A DNA stretch of 64,000 bases from Bacteroidales bacterium (GTDB taxonomy: Bacteria > Bacteroidota > Bacteroidia > Bacteroidales > UBA3824), in contig JAEDDH010000009.1 of the NCBI GenBank assembly GCA_016293845.1, positions 54,406-118,405 of the forward strand, written 5' to 3'. The notes below the pieces were generated by a model. The model saw only the letters and a program-made list of their open reading frames with translations. It searched no databases and had not been told where the DNA came from. Positions 35,795-45,223 of the stretch are shown piece by piece. Position 1 is the stretch's first letter, and each line of letters starts with the position of its first letter. Both the position numbers and the translations under genes were made by a program.

Positions 35795-36585
35795 AAAAAC
35801 TAATAACATTATCAATGATTGTGTGCATAGCGTTGGCCTCGGTGAAATTGTGCTATGCTCAATCCGACGCCCAAACAAAGCCGCCTAACGATAGCATCAC
35901 GACAAGCGACCCGCTCGAAAAGTTTTTGAACGACAACCCAAAGGCTGTGGAAGTGAGAATCTTGTCGGAAGGCACTAATGCCTACCTCTGTGCCAACGAC
36001 ACCGCCCTGTTTGTAAGGCTGTCGGTTGGCAATCCTATGATTTTTATGCGTATGCTGATGCAAGGTATGAAAATCAACATCGACCCCACAGGCCTCAACA
36101 AGAAGAAGTACGCCGTGCTATTCCCGTCGGCACATGAAGTGGAAGAATATATGGGGGACAAAAGCAATTCAAACGGTCGTCCCGATATAGGTCCGCTTGT
36201 GATGGCGATGAATAGTGTCGGAGCCTCATACGATGTCAACACCAAAGACGGAAGACGGTACAAGATTCCATCGCTAATAGAATTGGATACCGAAAACGAG
36301 TGTCTGCATTTCTATGCGCTAGTACCCAAAAAAGAGTTGCTCGAAGATAAAAAACTTGCCACCGATTGGTCTCTCGGCATTTACATTGAAAGCCCAATCG
36401 GTGTACTTGAAGGCCCTGTTGGTGGAGGTCAAATGGAACCTCAACGTCCTCCTATGCCTATGCAAGGCGGTAGAGCCGACACCTCAGCACATCACGAGAG
36501 TTTCAACGTTGAAAAATTTATGAGGAAGAAAATCGATTCTTGGGCAAAATTCTCAATCGACGAAGTAAATAGCATCAACTTTTAA
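35791..36585 (+). CDS. Secreted protein, paralog of the 37529 gene
   Basis: The 264-residue protein has a Sec signal (SVKLCYAQSD). It shares a pattern with the gene at 37529: a NP-x4-M-x2-LMQG-x(2)-I/V motif (NPMIFMRMLMQGMKINI), then RPDIGPLVMAMNSVGASYDVN, and a strand-rich end. A Pro/Gln/Met-rich linker (GGGQMEPQRPPMPMQGG) precedes the C-terminus. No known family was recognised. It may be a partner of the barrel proteins on either side. Confidence 0.75.
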   Translation: MKKLITLSMIVCIALASVKLCYAQSDAQTKPPNDSITTSDPLEKFLNDNPKAVEVRILSEGTNAYLCANDTALFVRLSVGNPMIFMRMLMQGMKINIDPTGLNKKKYAVLFPSAHEVEEYMGDKSNSNGRPDIGPLVMAMNSVGASYDVNTKDGRRYKIPSLIELDTENECLHFYALVPKKELLEDKKLATDWSLGIYIESPIGVLEGPVGGGQMEPQRPPMPMQGGRADTSAHHESFNVEKFMRKKIDSWAKFSIDEVNSINF

Positions 36586-36598
36586 ATAAAAAAACAAT

Positions 36599-37525
36599 AT
36601 GAAAAAATCTATCCTATTTTTGGGGATGGTAATGCTTCTTGACATCGCCACCAACGCACAGCCACCGCGCCAACAGCAGCAACAGCAGCCCTCACGCCAG
36701 CAGCAGTCGCAGCCCGGAACAATCAATTATCCTACCAAAGCCAATATTTTGGGTATGGTGGGAGGATTGTTCCTCACAAGCAATCCCGATGCTACCGACT
36801 ACTACAAAAGCACCTACGACCTTGAAAGCAACTTTGTGGACTATGGTGGCGGCATCGTGTACAGTTTCCGCAAAGACAAGAGCAAAAACTTCACCACAGA
36901 GTTGATTTTTTCTCCCATGGTGATGTCGTGCAACACAATGTACAAAGAGGACGACGAACTGAAAATGAAATTCATTTTCCCTCTCGAAATGCGCTGGTAT
37001 CTCGGCACATACTATTTCAAAATCTTCATTGGAACAGGCTTGCAATACAATTTCATCTACTCCTATCAGAGCGAAGATGTTGACGATTATAGTTCAACCA
37101 CCTATTACGATTACTATGGTAATAGTTATACTTACAACTATTACAATGGAACCACAACAGAAGTAAACGATGAGGCAAAAGCGCACCAAATGAGCGGAAA
37201 TGTCGCGCTGGGATTCAGTATCAATTTCGGTCAGCATGTGCACCTGTTGCTCGGCACAAAGTATCACTTCCCGATAATCAACAACGCAGAGGGCATCGAA
37301 TACTCTAAGGGGGCAAAAATTGACTTCTCAAAAGACAAGACTTCTATGACTGCTACCATCGGTCCGTCGTTCAGTTTTGGCAAACGTAATGGTTTCATAA
37401 TGATGTTCAACTACGACCTTCCTCTTGGCAGCACCAAGGAAACAAGTATCCTTGTGGACGACAAGTTGAATTTCTTCCAGACACATTCCCAAAACCTTAC
37501 AATGAGTCTTATGTGGGTACTTTGA
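36599..37525 (+). CDS. Outer-membrane beta-barrel protein with Gln-rich N-terminus
   Basis: The 308-residue protein has a signal (MLLDIATNA), a Gln/Pro-rich linker after cleavage, then alternating strands typical of a porin-like barrel (FVDYGGGIVYSFRKDKSKN, MRWYLGTYYFKIFIGTGLQY, HVHLLLGTKYHFPIIN), ending LTMSLMWVL with a terminal hydrophobic residue for BAM recognition. A Tyr-rich loop (TTYYDYYGNSYTYNYYNGTT) is probably surface-exposed. It is flanked by the two paralogous secreted proteins. Confidence 0.75.
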   Translation: MKKSILFLGMVMLLDIATNAQPPRQQQQQQPSRQQQSQPGTINYPTKANILGMVGGLFLTSNPDATDYYKSTYDLESNFVDYGGGIVYSFRKDKSKNFTTELIFSPMVMSCNTMYKEDDELKMKFIFPLEMRWYLGTYYFKIFIGTGLQYNFIYSYQSEDVDDYSSTTYYDYYGNSYTYNYYNGTTTEVNDEAKAHQMSGNVALGFSINFGQHVHLLLGTKYHFPIINNAEGIEYSKGAKIDFSKDKTSMTATIGPSFSFGKRNGFIMMFNYDLPLGSTKETSILVDDKLNFFQTHSQNLTMSLMWVL

Positions 37526-37528
37526 CAA

Positions 37529-38221
37529 ATGAAAAAAGGTGTTACTAATTTTATCATAATGTTGTTTCTTGTCCTTGCTCCAACTACTGTACTGGGGCAG
37601 GGCAAGATTACAACGTCATCCGACAGCCTTACCATTGAGGCTATGTCGGAAAATGACACGTTATCTGTAAGAATGACGACCAACAATCCAAAGGTGCAGA
37701 TGTCGTTCCTGATGCAGGGATTCAATGTGTATTTTTGTAATGAAGATTCCATCTCATGTTGCTATGCAGTAATGCCAAACGCCGGAATGGTTCGCAACTT
37801 ATTGTCCCGCCACCCAAACGAAGTGAAGGCATCGCTTGCACAAGGCGGACAGAGGGAAATACGTCCTAATTTGGAACCTCTTATCACAGCCCTTAATACA
37901 GTACCGGCTACGCTTATAGTTAATGACTGTACGAAAATTGATTGCAAGCACTATATATCGCTGTTCAAAGACAAGGGCTTAATCAGTTTTTTAGTTTCTA
38001 TTCCTTGCCAATACATGGATTGCAAAAACGATTCTGTTGTAATCCGTATTGTATCTCAACCGTCCGATATTATTGGGAATCGGGAATATGTTGGTACACG
38101 CCTGAGCAGAGAAAACCAAATGCCTTCCAATGGATTGGGAAATGCTCCGAAGTCGCCAATCGATAATAATCGTATTATTTCAATCAAACGAAGGATAGCG
38201 ATAAACAAAAACACTCATTAA
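37529..38221 (+). CDS. Secreted protein, paralog of the 35791 gene
   Basis: The 230-residue protein has a Sec signal (APTTVLGQGK) and shares with 35791-36585 the motifs NPKVQMSFLMQGFNVYF and RPNLEPLITALNTVPATLIVN, with a similar strand order, at perhaps a quarter identity. It is the last gene of the operon and is convergent with AAA copy 2; the two stop codons overlap. Function unknown. Confidence 0.75.
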   Translation: MKKGVTNFIIMLFLVLAPTTVLGQGKITTSSDSLTIEAMSENDTLSVRMTTNNPKVQMSFLMQGFNVYFCNEDSISCCYAVMPNAGMVRNLLSRHPNEVKASLAQGGQREIRPNLEPLITALNTVPATLIVNDCTKIDCKHYISLFKDKGLISFLVSIPCQYMDCKNDSVVIRIVSQPSDIIGNREYVGTRLSRENQMPSNGLGNAPKSPIDNNRIISIKRRIAINKNTH

Positions 38222-39801
38222 TTTTTCTCCACCTCTTTTATTTCGCACTCGTGGGTTTTGGTGTCTTTGTCGTAATTGATGCCGACGAAGAGGATTTTGC
38301 CGTGGTAAAAGTCAAATGTGTGGAAATATTCTTTGCTTTCGATTTGAGCCAAAGCGTTAGATGGAGTTGAGTTTTGTTTCAATTCGATAATCATCGGCGG
38401 AAATTCGCCGTCGGGGTGGATTGGCACAAAAACTAAATCTGCAAACCCTTTTCCCGTAGAGAGTTCTTTGTAAACATTATAATGGTTAAGTGCGTGAATA
38501 TAAGCCAAATAAATCGCTGCGGCAAGGGCATTTTCGTTGTTGTAATTGCGGTTTGAAGCAACGTGAATATGACTATCGTTCAAAGCGGCTGCAACGGCTT
38601 CGGAATTTTTGAGGATTGTCTGTTCCAAAAGTTCTTCCGAGGCTTTGATGATTTGGTCGGTAGCCGAATAGTCATCGAGACTTTCTATTGCATTGAACCA
38701 TTCTTGACGGACTTCGTTGTTGGGAATACGGCAAGTCTTAGTTGGCTCATTATAAACCAAATAGCCAAGGTGAATTAGATATGTGAACACGTCATCTTTG
38801 GTGATAAAATCTGTCATCGTATTCATATATCGAGTAACATTCACCTTGATATTTTCACCAGCCAAAAGCCTTATTATATCGTCTTTTATGCCTTGATAAT
38901 TGTGGTTGAGTCGGTCGGTAATCACTTTGTAGGTGGATGTTCTGCCCCAAAAGTTTCCCAACTTTTTGGTTTTCATTGATTTAACAACCGATTCGGGATT
39001 ATAAATCTCAAAACCGTTTTGTGTGTAGCCGTCGTATTCGCGTTTACATTCGAGGAAATCCATACCGTATTTTTCACAAAGCGGTTTTACTTCTTCCTCT
39101 GTAAATCCAACGTATTCAGTAAGTTGCAAAGCATCGAGCATTGTGTATTCGTCAAAATTATTGAGTTTGCTCTGCACCCTGTCGCGCACAACCGGCAAAA
39201 TGCCCGTAATGTAAGCGAGCGAAATCGCGTTGCTGAGGGTGTCGCTTTTAAACAATCCGTTCAAAAACTCCAAATATTCGGAGAATAAATCCGTGCCGAA
39301 TTGGTTGCGCACAAGGCTGTCGTATTCGTCAAGAATTATTACAAAAGTCTCCTTGGTCTTGGCATAAACTGTCAAAATGCAATTTGCAAGTGTTTCATTG
39401 TCACGGAATTGCAGCATAGGAAACTGTTCTTGAAATTCACTGCGAATTCTACTGTACAAATCAACGAGCATATCTTTTTTCACGGGTGCATTCTGATATT
39501 CACTTGCAACATCTATTGAAATGAAATTCAGTTTGTTAAGATATTTTTCGTAACTATCTGCCTTGGAAATTTTCAAATTCTTGAACATTTCTCTTGAATC
39601 GCAGCCTTTGGAATAGTAGGCGCACATCATTTTGGTTGCGAAGGTCTTGCCAAAACGGCGCGGACGAGAAACGCAAACATAATGACTATTGGTGTCGATT
39701 AACTTGTTTAATTCATTGATTAACATAGTTTTATCGACATATATTTCTTCGGCTAACACTCTTTTGAAGCCGACATTGTCAGGATTCAGATAGATGCCCA
39801 T
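38218..39801 (-). CDS. AAA ATPase with PD-(D/E)XK-type C-terminus (DUF1703 family), copy 2
   Basis: The 527-residue protein has the family P-loop (SRPRRFGKTFATKMM near residue 42), Walker B (VIILDEYDSLVRNQ near 155) and the C-terminal nuclease motif MIIELKQNSTPSNALAQIE, with the catalytic E-x-K intact. Sequence identity with copies 1 and 3 is only moderate, so they are not recent duplicates. It lies between the end of the radical SAM operon and the promoter of a Cys/Met enzyme remnant. Confidence 0.85.
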   Translation of the reverse strand: MGIYLNPDNVGFKRVLAEEIYVDKTMLINELNKLIDTNSHYVCVSRPRRFGKTFATKMMCAYYSKGCDSREMFKNLKISKADSYEKYLNKLNFISIDVASEYQNAPVKKDMLVDLYSRIRSEFQEQFPMLQFRDNETLANCILTVYAKTKETFVIILDEYDSLVRNQFGTDLFSEYLEFLNGLFKSDTLSNAISLAYITGILPVVRDRVQSKLNNFDEYTMLDALQLTEYVGFTEEEVKPLCEKYGMDFLECKREYDGYTQNGFEIYNPESVVKSMKTKKLGNFWGRTSTYKVITDRLNHNYQGIKDDIIRLLAGENIKVNVTRYMNTMTDFITKDDVFTYLIHLGYLVYNEPTKTCRIPNNEVRQEWFNAIESLDDYSATDQIIKASEELLEQTILKNSEAVAAALNDSHIHVASNRNYNNENALAAAIYLAYIHALNHYNVYKELSTGKGFADLVFVPIHPDGEFPPMIIELKQNSTPSNALAQIESKEYFHTFDFYHGKILFVGINYDKDTKTHECEIKEVEKN

Positions 39802-39977
39802 AATGCTCTAAGTTTTCAACTTTTTGGCAAAGATAATAAATTCTTTTTACTCTCCAAAAGATAATTTTCCATTCAATTCATTTTTTCTATCACCCCACCA
39901 TTCTCCTTCCATTCGTAGTGAATTTATTCCAAATTACAATCACTTTTCAGCAAAATTCTCCAATTCACACCCTTTTC

Positions 39978-40009
39978 CTTGCCAAATATTTCTCCTATCT
40001 CTACCTTTG
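39978..40009 (+). promoter_or_regulatory. Sulfur-regulon promoter, site 3 (Cys/Met PLP-enzyme remnant)
   Basis: CTTGCCAAATATTTCTCC is followed by the -7 box TACCTTTG at 40002, 24 nt from the first C, and GCAATC. The ATG of the remnant is at 40032. Confidence 0.7.
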
Positions 40010-40031
40010 CAATCGTAAATCATTTAAAAAA

Positions 40032-40365
40032 ATGACAGACATAACTACATATAATTTTAACTATTGCGTCGCGGTTGTCTTCGGGAATACAGGGTGTTCT
40101 GAGGGCGATTTTGGCGCGTATGGACGATGTAGCGAAGTCTGTTGCTTACGTTGTTGAAATCGCATCCTCAGCACGCTCTTGCATTGTCGCAATCGTCGGG
40201 ATCGAGCGGAATTTTCTCGTTTGAACTCGTTGGCACATTGGACGATGCGCAGAATTTTCTCTCAAAACTCAAACTCTTTGCCACGGCAGAAAGTCTCGGC
40301 GGAGTGGAGAGTTTCATTGAGATTCCGGCGATAATGACACACGCCTCCGTCAGGCGTTGGAGAAT
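40032..40365 (+). pseudogene. Remnant of a Cys/Met-metabolism PLP enzyme (cystathionine gamma-synthase/OAH sulfhydrylase type)
   Basis: After a start MTDITTYNFN with a short disrupted frame, the third frame gives the C-terminus of this family: SHPQHALALSQSSG, FSFELVGTLDDAQNFLSKL and AESLGGVESFIEIPAIMTHAS. The PLP lysine domain, about two thirds of the gene, is missing, so this is an internal deletion and not a sequencing error. These enzymes use O-acyl-homoserine for methionine synthesis, which fits the promoter motif. Confidence 0.75.
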
Positions 40366-40649
40366 TAATCAGCAACCTTGCGTGCGGTGTAGTTGATTTT
40401 GGCAAACGCTTGGATGATAGCGTTTTCCGTGGTCTTATCCGCATCATAGACGATGGTCACAGTTTGGGCGGCAATGTCGGTTTCAATCGACTTGACGCCC
40501 TTTTCAAAGCGTATGTTGTTTTTGATTTTGTTTTCGCAATTCTCGCAGTGCATCTGCGGATTGGTGGTGAGCACGAGGGTCTTGATGTCCTTGCCCGCTA
40601 CCGTCAACGCCATAATCATAATGGCAAAAAACATAACTAACTTTTTCAT
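40365..40649 (-). CDS. Secreted heavy-metal-associated (HMA) domain protein
   Basis: The 94-residue protein has a signal peptide (MFFAIMIMALTVAGKD) and one HMA fold with the metal motif MHCENCENKI, followed by VKSIETDIAAQTVTIVYDADKT. It probably binds copper or a similar ion in the periplasm. It lies 40 bp downstream of the TonB receptor gene on the same strand, so it is likely its functional partner. Confidence 0.88.
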   Translation of the reverse strand: MKKLVMFFAIMIMALTVAGKDIKTLVLTTNPQMHCENCENKIKNNIRFEKGVKSIETDIAAQTVTIVYDADKTTENAIIQAFAKINYTARKVAD

Positions 40650-40689
40650 AATGGAAGTTTTTATGTGTTAAACGTTTATGATATGAAAA

Positions 40690-42882
40690 TTAATTTCTAA
40701 ATAAATTCAGTCTTAGTCCAACGTAAAACATCGCGCCGCTCACAGGTGCATAAACCAACGTCGGCTCAAAGGTTTCAGACCAAGGATTTGCAGCCGCAAT
40801 TATTGGATTTTTCTGTTTGTAACCCGTCAAATTTTCGCCGCCAACATAAATTGAAAATTTTCTGAACCATTTGGTAATCTGAATGTTGAGTTGCGGAAAT
40901 GCTTCAAATTCAGCATCACTGACCAATGCGCCGTTTTCATCGAAATAATCGGGCAGACGGCCGCCGCCATTGAGTTGGAGGTTAGCGTCAAACTGCCAAA
41001 TAGCCAAAGGAGTTTTGTACGACGCAGTAAACAGTGCTTTGTACTTGTTGGTCAATGGTTTAACGCGCAATTCGCCACCTGAATAAGCCCTCACGTCGTT
41101 CAATCTGTAAGCCGCCGAAAGTTCAAATCCTTTGACAATATCATACGCCGCATCTGCCTGAAATGTATGCGAATACGAGCGTTGGTCAGAAGATTTGATG
41201 ACAATTTTGTTTGGCGAAATGTCGTAATCAGCCAATGTCTGCGATTGGAACGTGGTGTAATAATATTCGGTATTGATTTTCAAATGTTTACCACCGATTG
41301 GAATCTTCCACGAAAGACTCGACCCAATGTTCCACGCGCTCTCCTGAGCAAGATTTTCGATGATAATTTCTCGACCCGACGAGAGCAAAAAATGGTTCTC
41401 TGCCAATGCGTGAGGCGACCTGTAACCCTTGCCCGCCGAAAAACGCATTGAAAACGCCTCAAACGGTTTGATTTTCAAATGAAAACGCGGCGTTAAAAAT
41501 GTACCAAAATCATCGCTGTTATCTATTCTCAAACCCGCCATCATAATCAAAAAATCGTCGTAATTAAAAGTGTATTGCGCATAGCCGCCAATTACAGTCT
41601 CGTTTTCATCGAGATTTTTGGTTTGGAGATAATCTTGCGACATACGGTCGGCATTGACACTCAAACCCGCTGATAGATTGTGCATTTCGCCCAAATCAGT
41701 TTCAAAAATGAGTTGCGCGTAGAGGTTTCTCTCGTCGTTGTTATAAATCTTGTTGCCAAACAGTGATTCCAAGTTATGCATTGTGGCAGAGGCAATTAGC
41801 GCAACACTCGAATTGCGGGCGGGGTTAACAATAAAAGCATTTTTCAAATATGCATTGTATCGGCGGGTGTCCATCGAAATCTTGTAAAGTGGCACATTTT
41901 CAATAGATTTCAACTGTCCGCCATCACGTTTTTCATCCAAAATCGAATATCCGCCGTGAAAAATATACCGTCCCTTGTGATAATGCCAACGGTTGTGGAA
42001 ATTCACTTGATTGACATCGGGCTTATCGTAGAAATTATCGCCATTTTCGTCCATATCAGCCAAAGAATTTTCGTAATGCACTAATACTTCGGTGCTTAGA
42101 TGGTGTGTAATGTGCTTATTGGCATCGGCATTTACCTCAATTCTGCCTTCGGAATTTCCGTAAATGTTGAGTCCGATTCCTTGCTCGTCGTCGGGTTTGA
42201 GATATTCCACATCTATCTGACCTGTAATGCTTTCGTAGCCGTTTTTCACCGACGATGCACCCTTCGACACTTGAATCCCTTTGAGCCACGCGCCCGGAAC
42301 GTATCCGAGAGCGTAAGGCGAGGCTGTCAGGCGGAAATCTGGAATGTTTTCTGCCAACATTTGCACATACAATCCGCTGAGACCCAAAAGTTTTATCTGT
42401 TTTGCACCCGTTGCCGCGTCAGAATAACTCACATCCACCGACGGGTTGGTGGTGAAACTTTCGCCAAGGTTGCAGCAAGCCGCCTTTAAAAGTTCTGCCT
42501 GATTGATTTTCAGGCCGTTGAGCGCACCGCCCATTTCAGACGTGCCACGGCGACGCTCCGAAACCACCACCTCGGCAACGTCTTTTGAATTGTCCTTTAA
42601 TGTTACTTTAATTGCTTGGTTGTCTGATAGTTTGCTAACATCCACAGTGTCGGTTTCAAAACCCAAAAACGAGATTGCAAGGAGTTTTTTGCCTGCAATT
42701 CTTTCGATTGAGAATTTTCCGTCAACATTGGTCGTAACGCCTGTGGAAGTGCCTATCCAATAGACATTTGCACCAACGAGCGATTCACCTTTGTCGTCTT
42801 TTACAGTTCCCGAAACTACATTTTGAGCCAATGCACCCAATGAGGCGAGCATACACAATGCCGCCATTAAAAATATTTTCAT
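40690..42882 (-). CDS. TonB-dependent receptor, probably for metal
   Basis: The 730-residue protein has a signal peptide (MLASLGALAQ), a CarboxypepD_reg-like domain (VSGTVKDDKGESLVGANVYW), a plug (LLKAACCNLGESFTTNPSVD, GLYVQMLAENIPDFR) and a 22-strand-type barrel. The CCNL/SFTTNPSVDVSY plug is the form seen in receptors next to HMA and copper-handling genes in Bacteroidota. Start and stop overlap with the gene at 42879 by 4 bp. Substrate is inferred from the neighbours. Confidence 0.88.
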   Translation of the reverse strand: MKIFLMAALCMLASLGALAQNVVSGTVKDDKGESLVGANVYWIGTSTGVTTNVDGKFSIERIAGKKLLAISFLGFETDTVDVSKLSDNQAIKVTLKDNSKDVAEVVVSERRRGTSEMGGALNGLKINQAELLKAACCNLGESFTTNPSVDVSYSDAATGAKQIKLLGLSGLYVQMLAENIPDFRLTASPYALGYVPGAWLKGIQVSKGASSVKNGYESITGQIDVEYLKPDDEQGIGLNIYGNSEGRIEVNADANKHITHHLSTEVLVHYENSLADMDENGDNFYDKPDVNQVNFHNRWHYHKGRYIFHGGYSILDEKRDGGQLKSIENVPLYKISMDTRRYNAYLKNAFIVNPARNSSVALIASATMHNLESLFGNKIYNNDERNLYAQLIFETDLGEMHNLSAGLSVNADRMSQDYLQTKNLDENETVIGGYAQYTFNYDDFLIMMAGLRIDNSDDFGTFLTPRFHLKIKPFEAFSMRFSAGKGYRSPHALAENHFLLSSGREIIIENLAQESAWNIGSSLSWKIPIGGKHLKINTEYYYTTFQSQTLADYDISPNKIVIKSSDQRSYSHTFQADAAYDIVKGFELSAAYRLNDVRAYSGGELRVKPLTNKYKALFTASYKTPLAIWQFDANLQLNGGGRLPDYFDENGALVSDAEFEAFPQLNIQITKWFRKFSIYVGGENLTGYKQKNPIIAAANPWSETFEPTLVYAPVSGAMFYVGLRLNLFRN

Positions 42883-43121
42883 AATTTATTGATATTTAGA
42901 ATTTTAATTGATTTATAGATATACAATTCCTCCGCAGAACGCAACATAAAAGCATCCTGCGAATTTGCAGTTTCACAAAAATTCTTGTCAACAGTAAAAA
43001 TTGCCGCATGTATTTTGTATTTGCCTGTATGATTGCATTTTACAATATTAACACCCACCCCGATCAACAGAATGAAAATCGAGAACGTCACCGAGAATAA
43101 TATTGTTGCAATCTTTTTCAT
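42879..43121 (-). CDS. Small membrane or secreted protein preceding the TonB receptor
   Basis: The 80-residue protein has one hydrophobic N-terminal helix (ILFSVTFSIFILLIGVGVNI) and then KCNHTGKYKIHA and a single further Cys. Short proteins in this place before metal TonB receptors in Bacteroidota often carry His/Cys motifs; this one resembles them loosely. It overlaps the receptor gene by 4 bp, so it is translated with it. Confidence 0.6.
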   Translation of the reverse strand: MKKIATILFSVTFSIFILLIGVGVNIVKCNHTGKYKIHAAIFTVDKNFCETANSQDAFMLRSAEELYIYKSIKILNINKL

Positions 43122-43292
43122 GCCGCAAAATTAGAAATTTTATTCGATATGAGATTATAAATTATGTTAATTAATTTTAGGTATTTTGCACTCGAAACTT
43201 ATTCTGTTTTCATCATACTTTAGGATATAAAATAATTAAAAATTCTTTGATTTTTTGTTTTTTGGTCAATCTTTCTGAATTTCTCAATTATT

Positions 43293-43324
43293 CTTGTTCA
43301 AAATCTCTATCAATCATATTTTTG
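43293..43324 (+). promoter_or_regulatory. Sulfur-regulon promoter, site 4 (methyltransferase remnant)
   Basis: CTTGTTCAAAATCTCTATC is followed by the -7 box TATTTTTG at 43317, 24 nt from the first C. The ATG of the remnant is at 43366. Confidence 0.65.
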
Positions 43325-43365
43325 CGCAGTTGACATTAACAATTTGTAGTAAAATTAATTAAAAG

Positions 43366-43876
43366 ATGAAAAAAATCAGACCTAAGAATCCGCCACCGTC
43401 TTCTGCCCGAATCGACTCACAATAAGTACATTGCGGGCGATGTTACCGATGGCAAATGGGCTGCACAAATCAAGGAAAATCACAAGGATGGACATTTTTT
43501 GTTCTTTGTAGAAGGTCTGTCGATGTACCTGAAAGAGGAACAGGTGAGGGATTTTTTCAAGACTGTTGACGACAATTTTCAACACGCCGAAGTGCGCATC
43601 GAGCGCGTCAACAAGCACCTCAGCCGCAGCTCCGAAAATTTCAAGTCGGTGAACGAAACCAAGGCTGTTTTCAATTGGGGTTGCGATGACCCGTTGGAGA
43701 TTGAGCGGTGGTGCAACTCGTTCAAATTCAGGGGCGAATATTACTATTATTCAGTCCCGAAACTTACCGACCTCACCGAGCGCATCGGTCTTGAAGCCAT
43801 CCTCTACAAATACCTCCCGACTTACAACAAGTCGATCGGGGTTTGGAAATATGAAAAAAAAACTCAACCGAAATAA
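43366..43876 (+). pseudogene. Leucine carboxyl methyltransferase-family protein, deleted and frameshifted
   Basis: A 19-codon N-terminal piece (MKKIRPKNPPPSS) ends in TAA, after which another frame carries the C-terminal half of a PPM1/LCM-type O-methyltransferase: HKYIAGDVTDGKW, FFVEGLSMYLKEEQVRDFF, ETKAVFNWGCDDPLEIERW and GLEAILYKYLP. The SAM-binding first half is missing. The family modifies carboxylates of small molecules or proteins. It is driven by the shared promoter motif, and cysK2 follows with its own site. Confidence 0.75.
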
Positions 43877-43969
43877 TATCTTTATTAACCTTATTTAATC
43901 GCAAATATGTATAATATTTTTCGGTGAATAATTATTGATACAGATAAATTATCCAAAGAAATTATTCTT

Positions 43970-44001
43970 CTTGGACAAAATATCCACTCATCGTATCTTT
44001 G
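43970..44001 (+). promoter_or_regulatory. Sulfur-regulon promoter, site 5 (second cysK)
   Basis: CTTGGACAAAATATCCACTC is followed by the -7 box TATCTTTG at 43994, 24 nt after the first C, and CACC. The ATG is at 44041. Confidence 0.75.
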
Positions 44002-44040
44002 CACCATAATCATATAACATTAATTAAAACATAAAACGAA

Positions 44041-45030
44041 ATGGCAAAAATTCATCAATTAATAGCAGAACTTGTGGGCAAGACGCCTCTGCTGCAAATC
44101 AACGGCTACAACAAGGCTAAAAACCTCGATGCCAACATCATAGTTAAGTTGGAATATTTCAACCCTAACCAAAGCGTAAAAGACCGTATCGCGCTTGCAA
44201 TGGTGGAGGAGGCTGAGCGCACCGGCAAACTCAAAAAGGGCGACACAATTATCGAACTCACGAGTGGCAACACAGGCGTTGGTCTTGCTGCCGTAGCCGC
44301 CGCGAAGGGTTACAAATTCCGCGTCTATATTCAAGACCAAGTGTCGAAGGAGCGTTTTCAGGTGATTCACGCTCTCGGCGGCGAAACCGTGAAACTATCA
44401 GAAGTGCCTGAAATAGTGGAGAGTTTCGAGAAAAACGGTCCCGATTTCATTGAGTGCGTAAAGGTTTTGGAACGCCATCTCGAAGCCAAGGGCGACAAGA
44501 ATTATTGGTTTGCCGACCAAACTCGCAACCCCGAGAATCCCAACATTCACTTCAACACCACGGGTCCCGAAATTTGGAACGACACCGAGGGCAAGGTTGA
44601 CGCTTTTGTGGCGTGCGTTGGAACTGGCGGAACTCTCTCAGGAGTAGGCAATTACCTCAAATCTAAGAACCCGAATGTGAAGATTTTTGGCGTTCAGCCC
44701 ACCGAAGACTCGTTCCAAAGTCCCGAACGTCCTGACCAAGAGGAAATTACTGGCGTTCACCCTATTGAAAACACCAAGGAGGAGTACATTCCCGCCAACC
44801 TCGATCGCAAGGTTTACGACGGTTATTTTGAAATCCACACCAACCAAGCCTACGAGGCGGCTCGACTTCTCGCCAAAAAAGATGGCGTACTTGTTGGGGC
44901 ATCGTCAGGCGCGGCTCTCTACGCTGCCACTCAACTCGCTCAACGTCCTGAGTACAAGGGCAAAACCATCGTTGCTCTCCTCGCCGACACTGGATTGAGG
45001 TATTTGAGTACGCATTTGTTTGAATATTAA
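44041..45030 (+). CDS. cysK: Cysteine synthase-family PLP enzyme, second copy
   Basis: The 329-residue protein has the PLP lysine in NQSVKDRIAL, the loop TSGNTGVGLAAV, GVGTGGTLSGVG and SSGAALYAATQL. It diverges from the copy at 11963, with an insertion around residues 115-165 (FQVIHALGGETVKLSEVPEI, YWFADQTRNPENP). It may use O-acetylserine or a related acceptor. Its promoter carries the shared extended motif, and it is one of two intact genes of that set. Confidence 0.9.
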   Translation: MAKIHQLIAELVGKTPLLQINGYNKAKNLDANIIVKLEYFNPNQSVKDRIALAMVEEAERTGKLKKGDTIIELTSGNTGVGLAAVAAAKGYKFRVYIQDQVSKERFQVIHALGGETVKLSEVPEIVESFEKNGPDFIECVKVLERHLEAKGDKNYWFADQTRNPENPNIHFNTTGPEIWNDTEGKVDAFVACVGTGGTLSGVGNYLKSKNPNVKIFGVQPTEDSFQSPERPDQEEITGVHPIENTKEEYIPANLDRKVYDGYFEIHTNQAYEAARLLAKKDGVLVGASSGAALYAATQLAQRPEYKGKTIVALLADTGLRYLSTHLFEY

Positions 45031-45043
45031 AATATGTGATGCC

Positions 45044-45180
45044 GTAGGGGCGTACCTCGTGTACGCTCCGCAACCTTGAAACGTAAACATTGTTATGGGG
45101 CGTACATTGTGTATGCCCTTTTTTGTATATCACCGTTACATTGATGAATTTTGCGGAGCGTACACAAGGTACGCCCCTAC
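45044..45180. repeat. REP-like palindromes left of the RAYT gene
   Basis: Three related hairpins with core GGGGCGTAC-(n5)-GTACGCnCC lie at 45044-45071, 45097-45122 and 45153-45180 (the third inverted). The first and third are near perfect mirror copies. They flank a REP-associated transposase gene. Confidence 0.85.
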
Positions 45181-45223
45181 GCGCATCAAAATCGGAACAA
45201 TTATTGCAACGCATACCAAAAAA

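Noticed and set aside
38218..39801. AAA genes as recent transposition copies of one another
   Set aside because: The three proteins differ widely in length and sequence; only the 36-bp tail of copy 1 is shared exactly, and with a remnant rather than with another copy.
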